NCBI RefSeq assembly: GCF_004331955.1
Contig: NZ_CP036532.1
Location: forward strand, 2,914,001 to 2,978,000
Source: Roseitalea porphyridii
GTDB taxonomy: Bacteria > Pseudomonadota > Alphaproteobacteria > Rhizobiales > Rhizobiaceae
DNA: 64,000 nt
Direction of reading: 5' to 3'
The position numbers were made by a program, and so were the translations under genes. Below the pieces are notes generated by a model. The model searched no databases and was not told the DNA's origin. It saw nothing but the letters and a program-made list of their open reading frames with translations. Every line of letters begins with the position of its first letter. Position 1 is the stretch's first letter. Positions 1-9,663 of this stretch are shown here, piece after piece.

Positions 1-978
1 CCGGCCCGCGAGGTCGAGGACTTCATCATCGATCACGGCAATTTCTTCGAAACCATCGAGGACGCCGCGCCGCGCATCGTCGACACGCTGCCCGGTCACG
101 GGCTGGGACTGAGCGCGGTGCTCGCCGCCCGGCTCGAGGAGCGGCACGGCGTGCGCATCGTGCGCGCCGAGGACGGCGGTGCCGGACCCGGTACGATCGC
201 CCTGCCCGCGGGAGCACCGGAGGCGACGGTCCGTTTCACCCTGGCGCGCGAACTCGCCGCGCGCGAACTGGCCGATGCGATCGAGGCCATCGCGGCGACC
301 GGCAGCTTTTCCTCCGACGAGACCCGTCGGCGTGCCCGCAACGCGCTCGCGCGCTACGGCGCGGGCACCGTGCTGATGCCTTATGACCGCTTTCTCGAGA
401 CCGCCGAGGCGCGCCGCTACGACCTTTCCCACCTGCAGGCCCGCTTCAACGCCAGCTTCGAGCAGGTCGCCCACCGGCTGGTGACGCTGCGCAGGCCGGG
501 CGCCGAGGGCGTGCCGTTCGCCTTCGTGCGAACCGACCCGGCCGGCAACATTTCCAAGCGCTTTTCGCTGCCCGGCCTGCGCATGCCGCAGTTCGGCGGC
601 GCCTGTCCTCTGTGGGCGCTCTACGGCGCCTTTTCGGCCGGCGACCGGCTGGTCGCCCAGCGCGCCGCCATGCCCGACGGCCGGCACCTGCTGCTCGTCG
701 CCCGTCAGGTGCGCAAGGGCACGCCGTCAACCGTCGAGCCGGAGGCACGCTACGCGGTCATGCTGGCCTGCGACGCCCACCACGGCCACCGCATCGTCCA
801 TGCCGACGGGCTCGGTCCCGACAACGTGGTGCCGGTCGGCTGGGAATGCCGGTCCTGTCCGCGCGAGGCGTGCGAGCAGCGTGCCTTTCCGATGCTTTCG
901 GTGACGGCGCCCCGCCCGTCGCCACCGGCCCGGTCATCTCATCCCGATGGCCTGTTGGACGCAGCGCCGAGGATGTGA
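1..978 (+). CDS. XRE-family regulator with IrrE-like and DUF2083 domains (5' truncated)
   Basis: The reading frame is open from base 1, so the N-terminal part, expected to hold the XRE helix-turn-helix, lies outside the window; 325 residues are visible. What remains resembles the short-chain fatty acyl regulator type: a degenerate IrrE/ImmA-like stretch (RFTLARELAARELADAIEAI, without the HExxH of active peptidases) followed by a DUF2083-like C-terminal half containing FNASFEQVAHRLVTLRR, FGGACPLWALYGAF and a Cys pair (CRSCPREAC). Family members are transcription factors that sense small acyl metabolites in acetate or propionate use. The next three genes, on the same strand, encode sensing and membrane proteins, which fits a carboxylate-responsive locus. 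Family assignment is likely; the ligand is inference. Confidence 0.8.
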   Translation, partial: PAREVEDFIIDHGNFFETIEDAAPRIVDTLPGHGLGLSAVLAARLEERHGVRIVRAEDGGAGPGTIALPAGAPEATVRFTLARELAARELADAIEAIAATGSFSSDETRRRARNALARYGAGTVLMPYDRFLETAEARRYDLSHLQARFNASFEQVAHRLVTLRRPGAEGVPFAFVRTDPAGNISKRFSLPGLRMPQFGGACPLWALYGAFSAGDRLVAQRAAMPDGRHLLLVARQVRKGTPSTVEPEARYAVMLACDAHHGHRIVHADGLGPDNVVPVGWECRSCPREACEQRAFPMLSVTAPRPSPPARSSHPDGLLDAAPRM

Positions 979-1037
979 AATGATGAAAAAGGGATCGCGG
1001 CGCGAAGGTCCGGCGCGCGGGCGGTCCCGGGAGGAAC

Positions 1038-1451
1038 ATGCCACCGATGACGCCCCGGATTCTGATCGCCGAGGACGAGCCGTTTATTCTTGAATCGCTG
1101 AACTTCCTGCTCGGACGGGAAGGCTATCTGCTCGTGGCGGTGCAGGACGGTGCCGAGGTTCTGGCCGCGGTCGAGCGCGAGCGGCCCGATCTGATCGTGC
1201 TCGACGCGATGCTGCCGGGCCAGGACGGGTTCGGCATCCTGGGCGAGTTGCGGGCCAGTTCCTTCGGCGCGACGACGCCGGTGCTCGTTTTGACCGCCAA
1301 GGGCCAGGAAGCCGACCGCAAGCGGATGATGGCGCTGGGCGCCGACGCCTTCGTCACCAAGCCGTTCGCCAACCGCGACCTGCTCGCCGAGATCGCCGGC
1401 CTGCTCGATCGCGGCGAGGCCGGCGCCCGGGAGGCCAACCATGGAACCTGA
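1038..1451 (+). CDS. Single-domain (CheY-like) response regulator
   Basis: 137 residues forming one receiver domain with no output domain. The acidic pocket (E12, D13), phospho-acceptor D56 in DLIVLDAMLP, T86 in LVLTAK and K108 in FVTKPF are all present. The ATG at 1038 follows a GGGAGG ribosome site. The end overlaps the start of the next small membrane protein gene by 11 bases, and two genes on lies a symporter-histidine kinase, so the three genes look like one unit and the kinase is the probable phosphodonor (inference). With no DNA-binding domain, it probably acts by protein contact or as a phosphorelay intermediate. Confidence 0.9.
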   Translation: MPPMTPRILIAEDEPFILESLNFLLGREGYLLVAVQDGAEVLAAVERERPDLIVLDAMLPGQDGFGILGELRASSFGATTPVLVLTAKGQEADRKRMMALGADAFVTKPFANRDLLAEIAGLLDRGEAGAREANHGT

Positions 1452-1683
1452 TCGCCTGCCCTCGGCATTCTGGGCCGAAATGCGCTGGATCGTGCCAGCG
1501 CTGGCCGTCCTTTTGCTGATGCCGCCCGTGCTCGGCCTGTTCGACCGGCCGGCCACCGTCTTCGGCCTGCCGCTGCTGCCGGTCTACATGTTTGCCGTCT
1601 GGGCCGCCGCGATCGGCCTTTGCGCGGCCATGTCCCGCCGCGCGCTGCCGCACCGACAGCGGCCGGAGCGGCCCGGGCCGTGA
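1441..1683 (+). CDS. Small membrane protein preceding a symporter-kinase (DUF3311-like)
   Basis: 80 residues with two hydrophobic segments (about residues 17-33 and 42-65) and a basic C-terminal tail. Size, two-helix layout and position immediately upstream of a sodium:solute-symporter-type protein resemble DUF3311/DUF4212-type partners of symporters. It overlaps the response regulator gene by 11 bases and ends 10 bases before the kinase start, so translation is probably coupled. An accessory subunit role for the downstream sensor is inference; exact family membership is uncertain. Confidence 0.65.
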   Translation: MEPDRLPSAFWAEMRWIVPALAVLLLMPPVLGLFDRPATVFGLPLLPVYMFAVWAAAIGLCAAMSRRALPHRQRPERPGP

Positions 1684-1693
1684 CGTAGGTCCC

Positions 1694-4462
1694 GTGCTCT
1701 CCCCCGCCCTCGTCCTGTTCGTCGGCGTCGCCTATCTGGCGGGGCTCTTCGTCATCGCATGGGCGGGCGACCGCGCCGCCGAACGCGGCCGCTGGCCGAT
1801 CATCGATTCGCCCGTCGTCTACACCCTGTCGCTGGCCGTCTACTGCACCGCCTGGACGTTCTACGGCGCGGTCGGCTCGGCGGTCCGCAACGGCCTTGAA
1901 TATCTGACCATCTACACCGGACCGACGATCGTCTTCCTTGGCTGGTGGCTGGTCCTGCGCAAGATCGTGCGCATCTGCCGCAGCCAGCAGATCACCTCGA
2001 TCGCCGACTTCCTGTCGGCCCGCTACGGCAAGAGCGCGCTCGTTTCGATCATCGTCACGCTGATGGCGGTTACGGCGATCACCCCCTACATCGCGCTGCA
2101 GCTCAAGGGCATCGCGACCGCCTTCGAGGCGCTCGTCTACGCCGATGCCGACTTCGCCGTGCGGCGGCCCGAGATCGGCATCTGGGCGGACACCGGGCTC
2201 TGGGTGGCGATCGTCATGGGCGTGTTCGTGATCCTGTTCGGCACCCGCACCCTTGCCGCCGACGAGAGCCATCCGGGCGTCGTCACGGCGATCGCGTTCG
2301 AATCGATCGTCAAGCTCGCCGCGCTCATGCTGATCGGCCTTCTGGTCATCTTCGCGCTCGACCCCGGCGGCGCCGCCGACCGAACGCCGGCCCTTCAGGA
2401 TGCCCTTGCCAGGCTCGCCACGATCCCCGAAGGCGGCGAGGCACGCTGGATCACCGTCACCTTCCTGTCGGCGGCGGCGATCGTCTGCCTGCCGCGCCAG
2501 TTCCAGATCATGGCGGTCGAAAACCGCGACGAGCGGCACCTCGCCACCGCCGCCTGGCTGTTCCCGCTCTATCTGATGCTGATCAGCCTGTTCGTCATGC
2601 CGATCGCCGCGGCCGGCCTGACCATGCTGCCGGCCACCGCCGATCCGGACCTTTACGTCCTCTGGGTGCCGATCGCGGCCGGCCGCGAGGAACTGGCCCT
2701 GATCGCCTTCATCGGCGGCCTTTCGGCGGGCACATCGATGGTGATCGTCTCCTCGATCGCCCTGTCGATCATGATCTCCAACCATCTGGCCCTGCCGCTG
2801 CTGCTGGACGGCCGCCTCGGCGGGCGCGTGCCGCAGGATCTGTCGCGCACGATCCTGCTGGTCCGCCGGCTGTCGATCGCCTGCATCCTCGCGCTCGGCT
2901 ACGTCTATTATCGCGCGGCGACGGGCGGCGGCGCGCTCGCCTCGATCGGACTGATCTCGTTCGCCGGCGTCGCCCAGTTCCTGCCCGCCCTGATCGGGGC
3001 CGTTTTCTGGTCGTCGGCCAACCGGCACGGGGCGGTCGCCGGCCTGATCGCCGGTTTCGCGCTTTGGGCCTATACGCTGGTGCTGCCCAGCCTGCCGCTG
3101 CCCGGCATCGAGACCTTCCTGACATCCGGGCCGATGGGCATCGGCGTGCTCGCGCCGACCGCACTGTTCGGCGCGGCGGGGTGGGACCCGCTGGTTCACG
3201 CCACCTTCTGGAGCCTGCTCTTCAACACCGGCGCCTTCGTGCTGGTCTCGGCGGCCACCCAGACCAACCCGATCGGCCGACTGCAGAGTGCCATCTTCGT
3301 CGACGTGTTCCGCCGCCCGGTATCCGAGGCCGAACCCGTGCTGCCCCGCTCGGCCTCGGTCGAGGACCTGCGCCGCGTCGCCGAGCGCGTGCTCGGCCCG
3401 GTCCGGACCAAGGAAGTGTTCGACAGCGAGGCGCAGGTGCAGGGCCGGCCCGGCCGCGATCCGCTGCCCGATGCCCACTTCATCACCCGCGTCGAGCGCG
3501 CGCTCGCCTCGGGCATCGGCGCCGCTTCGGCGCGGCTGATGGTCTCGCGCATCGTCAAGGGCGCGCCGCTGACGGTGGACACGGTGATGGCGCTGCTCGA
3601 CGAGACGCGTGCGGCGATCCGCTACAGCCAGGAACTCGAGCGCAAGTCCGCCGAACTGGAGGTGACGGCCGAAAAGCTGAAGGAAGCCAACGAGACGCTG
3701 CAGCGCCTCGACCAGATGAAGGACGACTTCCTCAGCCGGGTGAGCCACGAACTGCGCACGCCGATGACCTCGATACGCTCCTTCGCCGAACTGCTGTCGG
3801 AGGCCGAAACGCTCGACACGCCCCACTCGCGCCGGTTCATCCAGATCGTCAAGCAGGAGAGCCAGCGCCTGACCCGGCTTCTCGACGAGATCCTGGACCT
3901 CAGCGCGATGGAGAGCGGCCAGATCGCCTGGCACATGGAGCCGGTCGAACTCAGGGCGCTGCTTTCGGGTTCGGTCGACACGATGATGAGCCTGGCCGAA
4001 CGGCGCGGCGTGCGCGTCGAGACCGAACTGCCCGCGCGGCCCGTCTGGGTCAGCGCCGATCCCGACCGGCTCAAGCAGGTCTTCCTCAACCTGCTGTCGA
4101 ACGCGATCAAGTTTGCCGATCCGCCCGACCCGCATGTCGTCGCCCGGCTCGAACGGAGGGGCGATCAGGCGGTCATCGCGATCAGCGACACGGGCCCCGG
4201 CGTTTCCCCGGCCCTGCGCGACAGCCTGTTCTCGAAGTTCGGGCGCGACTGGCTCAACAATGCCGGCGATCGCGGCGGATCGGGCCTTGGCCTTGCCATC
4301 TGCCGGCAGATCACCGAGCGCCTCGGCGGCACGATCAGCCTTGCCAGCACCTCCGATCAGGGGTCGCGCTTCGAGGTCAGCCTGCCGCTGCAGCCGGTGC
4401 AGACCGGAACGGAAGCCGGGGACCGGGCCCGCGCCGAACCCGAGCCCGCACCCGGCGAGTGA
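1694..4462 (+). CDS. Sodium:solute symporter-histidine kinase fusion (CbrA-like sensor)
   Basis: 922 residues counted from a GTG at 1694 (no ATG fits; the frame is open further upstream but would overlap the preceding gene). The N-terminal ~540 residues are a multi-span SSS/PutP-like membrane domain (for example NGLEYLTIYTGPTIVFLGWW and GSAVRNG). A linker and coiled coil (ELERKSAELEVTAEKLKEAN) lead to a HisKA domain with the H-box SRVSHELRTP (phospho-His at residue 685), then an ATPase domain with N-box NLLSNAIKFA and G-boxes DTGPGVS and GSGLGLAI. Such fusions sense a nutrient through the symporter moiety; whether it transports is not clear from sequence. The receiver protein encoded just upstream lacks an output domain, so the final target is unknown. 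Confidence 0.9.
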   Translation: MLSPALVLFVGVAYLAGLFVIAWAGDRAAERGRWPIIDSPVVYTLSLAVYCTAWTFYGAVGSAVRNGLEYLTIYTGPTIVFLGWWLVLRKIVRICRSQQITSIADFLSARYGKSALVSIIVTLMAVTAITPYIALQLKGIATAFEALVYADADFAVRRPEIGIWADTGLWVAIVMGVFVILFGTRTLAADESHPGVVTAIAFESIVKLAALMLIGLLVIFALDPGGAADRTPALQDALARLATIPEGGEARWITVTFLSAAAIVCLPRQFQIMAVENRDERHLATAAWLFPLYLMLISLFVMPIAAAGLTMLPATADPDLYVLWVPIAAGREELALIAFIGGLSAGTSMVIVSSIALSIMISNHLALPLLLDGRLGGRVPQDLSRTILLVRRLSIACILALGYVYYRAATGGGALASIGLISFAGVAQFLPALIGAVFWSSANRHGAVAGLIAGFALWAYTLVLPSLPLPGIETFLTSGPMGIGVLAPTALFGAAGWDPLVHATFWSLLFNTGAFVLVSAATQTNPIGRLQSAIFVDVFRRPVSEAEPVLPRSASVEDLRRVAERVLGPVRTKEVFDSEAQVQGRPGRDPLPDAHFITRVERALASGIGAASARLMVSRIVKGAPLTVDTVMALLDETRAAIRYSQELERKSAELEVTAEKLKEANETLQRLDQMKDDFLSRVSHELRTPMTSIRSFAELLSEAETLDTPHSRRFIQIVKQESQRLTRLLDEILDLSAMESGQIAWHMEPVELRALLSGSVDTMMSLAERRGVRVETELPARPVWVSADPDRLKQVFLNLLSNAIKFADPPDPHVVARLERRGDQAVIAISDTGPGVSPALRDSLFSKFGRDWLNNAGDRGGSGLGLAICRQITERLGGTISLASTSDQGSRFEVSLPLQPVQTGTEAGDRARAEPEPAPGE

Positions 4463-4471
4463 CGGGCCGGA

Positions 4472-5329
4472 TCAGCCCGGCGCCAGGCCGCGCAGCCGCT
4501 CCGAGCGCCGCCGCAGCAGTTCCAGCGTGAACAGAAGCGCGATCGACAGCGCCACCATCACCGAGGCGACCGCCAGGATGGTCGGCGAGATCTGCTCGCG
4601 CAGGCCGATGAACATCTGCCACGGCAGCGTCTTCTGGCTGGCCGAGCCGACGAACAGCACGATCACCACCTCGTCGAACGAGGTGATGAAGGCGAACAGC
4701 GCCCCCGAAATGACGCCCGGCATGATCAGCGGCATCTGCACCTTGAAGAAGGTCCGGACCGGATCGGCACCGAGCGAGGCGGAGGCCCGCGTCAGCGACC
4801 GGTCGAAACCGACCAGCGTCGCCGTGACCGTGATGATCACGAACGGCGTGCCGAGCGCGGCGTGGGCGAGCACGACGCCCAGATAGGTGCCCTGCAGACC
4901 GATGCGCGAGAAGAAGAAGTACATGCCCGCCGCCGAGATGATCAGCGGCACGATCATCGGCGAGATCAGGATCGCCATGATCGCCGACTTGTAGGGAACG
5001 TGCGCCTGCGACAGACCGATCGCGGCGAGCGTGCCGAGCACGGTGGCAATCAGCGTGGCGGCCGGTGCGATCGTCACCGAGTTCCACAGCGCGAGCTGCC
5101 AGTCGGGATTGGTGAAGAAGTCCCGATAGTGCTTGAGCGAATAGCCCTCGGGGTTCAGCGCCAGCATCTCGGGGGTGAAGGTGAAGAAGTCCTGCGCGTT
5201 GAACGACAGCGGCACGATCACCAGGATCGGGAAGATCAGGAAGAAGAAGATCAGCCCGCAGATGACGCGGAAGGCGTAGTACCATCCGATCTGCAGCGAC
5301 GAGGCGTAGGGCGGAAGCGGTGAGGCCAT
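4472..5329 (-). CDS. potC: ABC transporter permease, polyamine type (PotC-like)
   Basis: 285 residues, about six membrane helices, with the binding-protein-dependent permease (EAA) loop around SLGADPVRTFFKVQMPLIMP, which contacts the ATPase. It is the last gene of a minus-strand unit ATPase, binding protein, PotB-like permease, PotC-like permease; only 10 bases separate it from the preceding permease. Family knowledge places it in the inner membrane as one half of the channel of a spermidine/putrescine-type importer. The substrate could be another polyamine-like cation, so the gene symbol denotes similarity only. Confidence 0.88.
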   Translation of the reverse strand: MASPLPPYASSLQIGWYYAFRVICGLIFFFLIFPILVIVPLSFNAQDFFTFTPEMLALNPEGYSLKHYRDFFTNPDWQLALWNSVTIAPAATLIATVLGTLAAIGLSQAHVPYKSAIMAILISPMIVPLIISAAGMYFFFSRIGLQGTYLGVVLAHAALGTPFVIITVTATLVGFDRSLTRASASLGADPVRTFFKVQMPLIMPGVISGALFAFITSFDEVVIVLFVGSASQKTLPWQMFIGLREQISPTILAVASVMVALSIALLFTLELLRRRSERLRGLAPG

Positions 5330-5339
5330 CGGTTCGATC

Positions 5340-6629
5340 CTATCCCAGCTTCACATTGTCGATGCCGACGATCCGGTCGTAGACCCAGAACAGCACCACC
5401 ACGAGCCCGAGCAGGATCGTGCCGAGCGCCGCCGCAAGGCCCCAGTTCAGGCTCGTCGAGATGTGGTAGGCGATCCGGTTGGAGATGAAGACGCCGGAGG
5501 TGCCGCCGACAAGTTCGGGCGTGATGTAGTAGCCGATCGACAGGATGAACACGAGGATCGCGCCCGCGCCGATGCCCGGCACCGTCTGCGGGAAGTAGAC
5601 CCGCCAGAACGCCGTCCAGTCGGTCGCGCCAAGGCTCTTTGCGGCCCGCACATAGGACGGCGAGATGGTCTGCATCACCGAATAGAGCGGCAGGATCATG
5701 AACGGCAGCAGAATGTGCGTCATGGCGATGATCGTGCCGGTCTGGTTGTTGATCATCACCAGCCGGCCGGCGTCGTCGATCAGGTTGATCCAGACCAGGA
5801 AGTCGTTGATCACGCCCTGTTGCTGCAGCAGCACCTTCCAGGCCGAGGTGCGCACCAGCAGCGATGTCCAGAACGGCAGCAGCACCAGGATCATCAGCAC
5901 GTTCGCCGAGCGCATCGGCAGATGCGCCAGCAGATAGGCGATCGGATAGCCCAGCAGCAGGCACGAGAAGGTGATGATCAGGCTCATCACCATCGTCCGG
6001 TTGAACAGCGTGATGTAGATGCGCTCGTTCTGGGGCTTGAGCTCGACCCCCTCCGCGGTCAGTTCGGCGTCGACCGCGTTCAGGAAGTAGCCCGGCGTAT
6101 AGGTCGGACTGTAGCGCTTGATGACGGCCCAGGTCTCGATCTCGGCCCAGTCCTCGTCCGTCTCGAGAAACTGCGGTTTGAACGGGCCGGCCTCGTCCAT
6201 GCGCCGCACGTCTCGGCCGGTGCCCCGGAACAGGCCGGACATGCCAGGCTGCTGATAGTTCAGGCGTGAGCCGACGCGCGTATGGATGCGCTGCTCGACG
6301 GCGATCTGAAGGTCGCGATAGAGCGCCGCGAACACCCGCTCGTCGGGCAGTTCGCCGCTCTGCGGGTCCCAGTCGGCGAGCGTTTCGACCGTCTCGGGCA
6401 GCGTGTCGCGCACGATCGAGTTCTCGACCGAACGGAACAGCATGTCCGCGATCGGCGCGACGAAGGCGATGATGATGAAGGCCAGAAGCGGCGCGATCAG
6501 CATGAACGAGCGCAGCTTCTCGCGGCGCAGCGCGCGGGCCAGGCTCTTCTTGAGCGGCGTGCCGTCGGCGGCCCGGACGACGCCGTCGTCCGGAAGGGCG
6601 CTGTGAGATGTCTCGCTAACCGTGCTCAT
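5340..6629 (-). CDS. potB: ABC transporter permease, polyamine type (PotB-like)
   Basis: 429 residues from the ATG at 6629, which has a GGGA ribosome site; a TTG two codons upstream is less likely. A first membrane helix (LRSFMLIAPLLAFIIIAFVA) is followed by an unusually long extracytoplasmic insert of about 150 residues before the usual five-helix permease core, with the EAA loop SLGATDWTAFWRVYFPQTVP. Typical PotB proteins are about 280-310 residues, so the insert explains the extra length. Such long forms occur in alphaproteobacterial operons of this type. It pairs with the following PotC-like permease. Confidence 0.87.
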   Translation of the reverse strand: MSTVSETSHSALPDDGVVRAADGTPLKKSLARALRREKLRSFMLIAPLLAFIIIAFVAPIADMLFRSVENSIVRDTLPETVETLADWDPQSGELPDERVFAALYRDLQIAVEQRIHTRVGSRLNYQQPGMSGLFRGTGRDVRRMDEAGPFKPQFLETDEDWAEIETWAVIKRYSPTYTPGYFLNAVDAELTAEGVELKPQNERIYITLFNRTMVMSLIITFSCLLLGYPIAYLLAHLPMRSANVLMILVLLPFWTSLLVRTSAWKVLLQQQGVINDFLVWINLIDDAGRLVMINNQTGTIIAMTHILLPFMILPLYSVMQTISPSYVRAAKSLGATDWTAFWRVYFPQTVPGIGAGAILVFILSIGYYITPELVGGTSGVFISNRIAYHISTSLNWGLAAALGTILLGLVVVLFWVYDRIVGIDNVKLG

Positions 6630-6732
6630 GATCAAATCCCGGGGTCCGATACCGGACCAAAATCGTCAATGAATTCAGTAGCATCAAAGAGCGGATGCGG
6701 CGCAGGGCGCCGCATCCGTGGAGCAATTCCGC

Positions 6733-7875
6733 TTACTGGGCGAGCCACGCCTGGAAGCGTGCGTCCAGATCGTCGCGATTGTCGGCCCACCATTCGTAGT
6801 TGAACAGGAACGTGTTCTCCGAATTGGCCGGGTCGGTCGGCATGTGCGGAGCCATGTCGATGCCGAGATCGGCGTGCTGGCCGACGAGCGGCGCCGACGA
6901 GGCGCGGGCCGGACCGTAGGAAATCCACTTGGCCTGATCCGCCAGACGCTGCGTGTCGGTGGCGAATTTCAGGAAGTGCTTGGCCCGGTTCAGGCGGTCT
7001 TCGGGAAGACCGGCGGGGATGATCCAGCCGTCAAGGTCGAACATCTGCATGTCCCACAGCATGGCGATCGGCTGGTCCTGCTCCTCGATGGCCGAGAACA
7101 GGCGGCCATTGTAGGTCGACCCGATCACCACTTCGCCGTCGGCGAGAAGCTGCGGCGTTTCGGCGCCGGCGGTCCACCAGACGACGTCGTCCTTGATGGT
7201 GCCGAGCTTGTCGAGCGCGCGCTGGACGCCCTCTTCGGTCTCGAGCGTGTCGTAGATGTCCTCGAATGCCACGCCATCACAGTAGAGCGCCCACTCCATG
7301 TTGCCGATCGGACGCTGCTCGAGCGAACGCTGGCCGGGGAACGTCTCGGTGTCGAAGATGTCGCAGATCTCGCTGGGCGTGTTGTCGCCCCAGTCCGCGA
7401 CGTCCGTCCGGTAGCCGAACGTGGTCGAGTAGACGATCTGCGGAATGAAGCATTCCGACACGATCAGGTCGCCGAAATCCTCCGAAGCGGGCGTGCCGTC
7501 GGGCGCGTCGGCGAGCAATTCGTCATGCTCGACCGGCATGGCAAGGCCCTCGTCGCACAGACGGATCGCATCGGCCGCGACGACGTCGACGACGTCCCAG
7601 GTCACGTTGCCGGCCTCGTTCATGGCGCGCAGCCGGGCCACCGCCTCGGCCGACGATTCGTCCCAGACGATGTCGACGCCGGTCACCTCGGAATAGGGGT
7701 CCGAATAGGCGTTGATCTGCGAGGTCTGATAGGCACCGCCCCACGAGACCAGCGTCATCGAATCCGCGCAGTTCTCGCACGGCGCCTCGGCAAGCGACAT
7801 GTCGCTTTGGGCGACAGCGGGCACCGACAGAATACCGGCCGCCGCTGTCGCCATGAGAATGGTTTTGAGTTTCAT
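6733..7875 (-). CDS. potD: Periplasmic substrate-binding protein, spermidine/putrescine type
   Basis: 380 residues starting at the ATG at 7875 behind GGGAGC; a start ten codons upstream would put charged residues before the signal peptide MKLKTILMATAAAGILSVPA, so it is rejected. The mature part has the extracellular solute-binding family 1 pattern (TLVSWGGAYQTSQINAYSDP near the N-terminus). Cys pairs (CENC; later CDE, CFIP, CDIF, CDG) are more numerous than in enteric PotD and may form disulfides. It lies between the ATPase and the permease genes, giving a complete importer. The exact ligand cannot be read from sequence. Confidence 0.88.
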   Translation of the reverse strand: MKLKTILMATAAAGILSVPAVAQSDMSLAEAPCENCADSMTLVSWGGAYQTSQINAYSDPYSEVTGVDIVWDESSAEAVARLRAMNEAGNVTWDVVDVVAADAIRLCDEGLAMPVEHDELLADAPDGTPASEDFGDLIVSECFIPQIVYSTTFGYRTDVADWGDNTPSEICDIFDTETFPGQRSLEQRPIGNMEWALYCDGVAFEDIYDTLETEEGVQRALDKLGTIKDDVVWWTAGAETPQLLADGEVVIGSTYNGRLFSAIEEQDQPIAMLWDMQMFDLDGWIIPAGLPEDRLNRAKHFLKFATDTQRLADQAKWISYGPARASSAPLVGQHADLGIDMAPHMPTDPANSENTFLFNYEWWADNRDDLDARFQAWLAQ

Positions 7876-7974
7876 GCGTTGCTCCCTTTTTGTCCGGGAC
7901 GGCATCGACGCATGGTCGAACGCGCCGTCCCCATTGCCCGGGCACCAGTGCCCGCGGTCAATTGCGTTGCGCGC

Positions 7975-9063
<1,089 letters not shown>

Positions 9064-9227
9064 GGCTCCGGTCTCCGTTTTTCACTCAACCAGCCGGCCG
9101 GACGGTCGTCCCCGGCCCACTTTTCTATCAAATCGAACAAGGACACCGTTTGTAAAGGGGTACAATGAAATCAATTTTCCCGGCGCGCGGGAAAAAGGCA
9201 CTGACAGGCCTTGCCGGCGTGCGCCGA

Positions 9228-9584
9228 TCAGCGCTCCGAAGGCGCCGCGCCGAGCGTGTAGCGGGCGGTCATCTCGCCGGTCGCCCGGTCGAAGACGAGC
9301 AGCATCATCGCCCCGTCCACGCCCGTGCCGCGAACCATGATCGCGTCGGCGGAAAGATCGGTCTCGGCGATCGCAAAGGCGTCCGGCAGCGCGATCCGCG
9401 CGTCGACAAGCGTCGTCCGGGTCGCCTCGCCCATCTGCCAGACGATCGCCGCGAGCACCGCGAAGATGCCCACGAACATGATGCCGATCGACACCGCCAG
9501 CAGCCGCACCATCTTGCGGCGCACCCGCTCGGCGGCGGGATCGAGCGGGGCTTCCTCGGCAAGTTCGGGCGGCAACTGGTTCAT
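9228..9584 (-). CDS. Small single-span membrane protein (DUF6476-like)
   Basis: 118 residues from the ATG at 9584. A charged N-terminus of about 28 residues precedes one membrane helix (LLAVSIGIMFVGIFAVLAAIVW) and a C-terminal domain of about 60 residues, predicted outside the cytoplasm. The size and layout match the DUF6476 family of alphaproteobacteria, which often sits beside rluD and rpoH. It is divergent from rluD with 79 bases between starts. Function unknown. Confidence 0.7.
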   Translation of the reverse strand: MNQLPPELAEEAPLDPAAERVRRKMVRLLAVSIGIMFVGIFAVLAAIVWQMGEATRTTLVDARIALPDAFAIAETDLSADAIMVRGTGVDGAMMLLVFDRATGEMTARYTLGAAPSER

Positions 9585-9663
9585 CGTCTCGCACTTGTCT
9601 GACGGCGCGGCGCCGGCTAGCACCGCCGCGATAGCGCCCTGCCCTACAGAGGATCGTCGCCGA

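Noticed and set aside
1124-4135. A ~1000-codon open frame antisense to the symporter-kinase gene, and similarly long ones at 6718-9003 and 11403-13967
   Set aside because: They mirror strongly GC-biased genes on the other strand, have low-complexity His/Arg/Asp-rich translations and no family motifs; the opposite-strand genes have clear domains.
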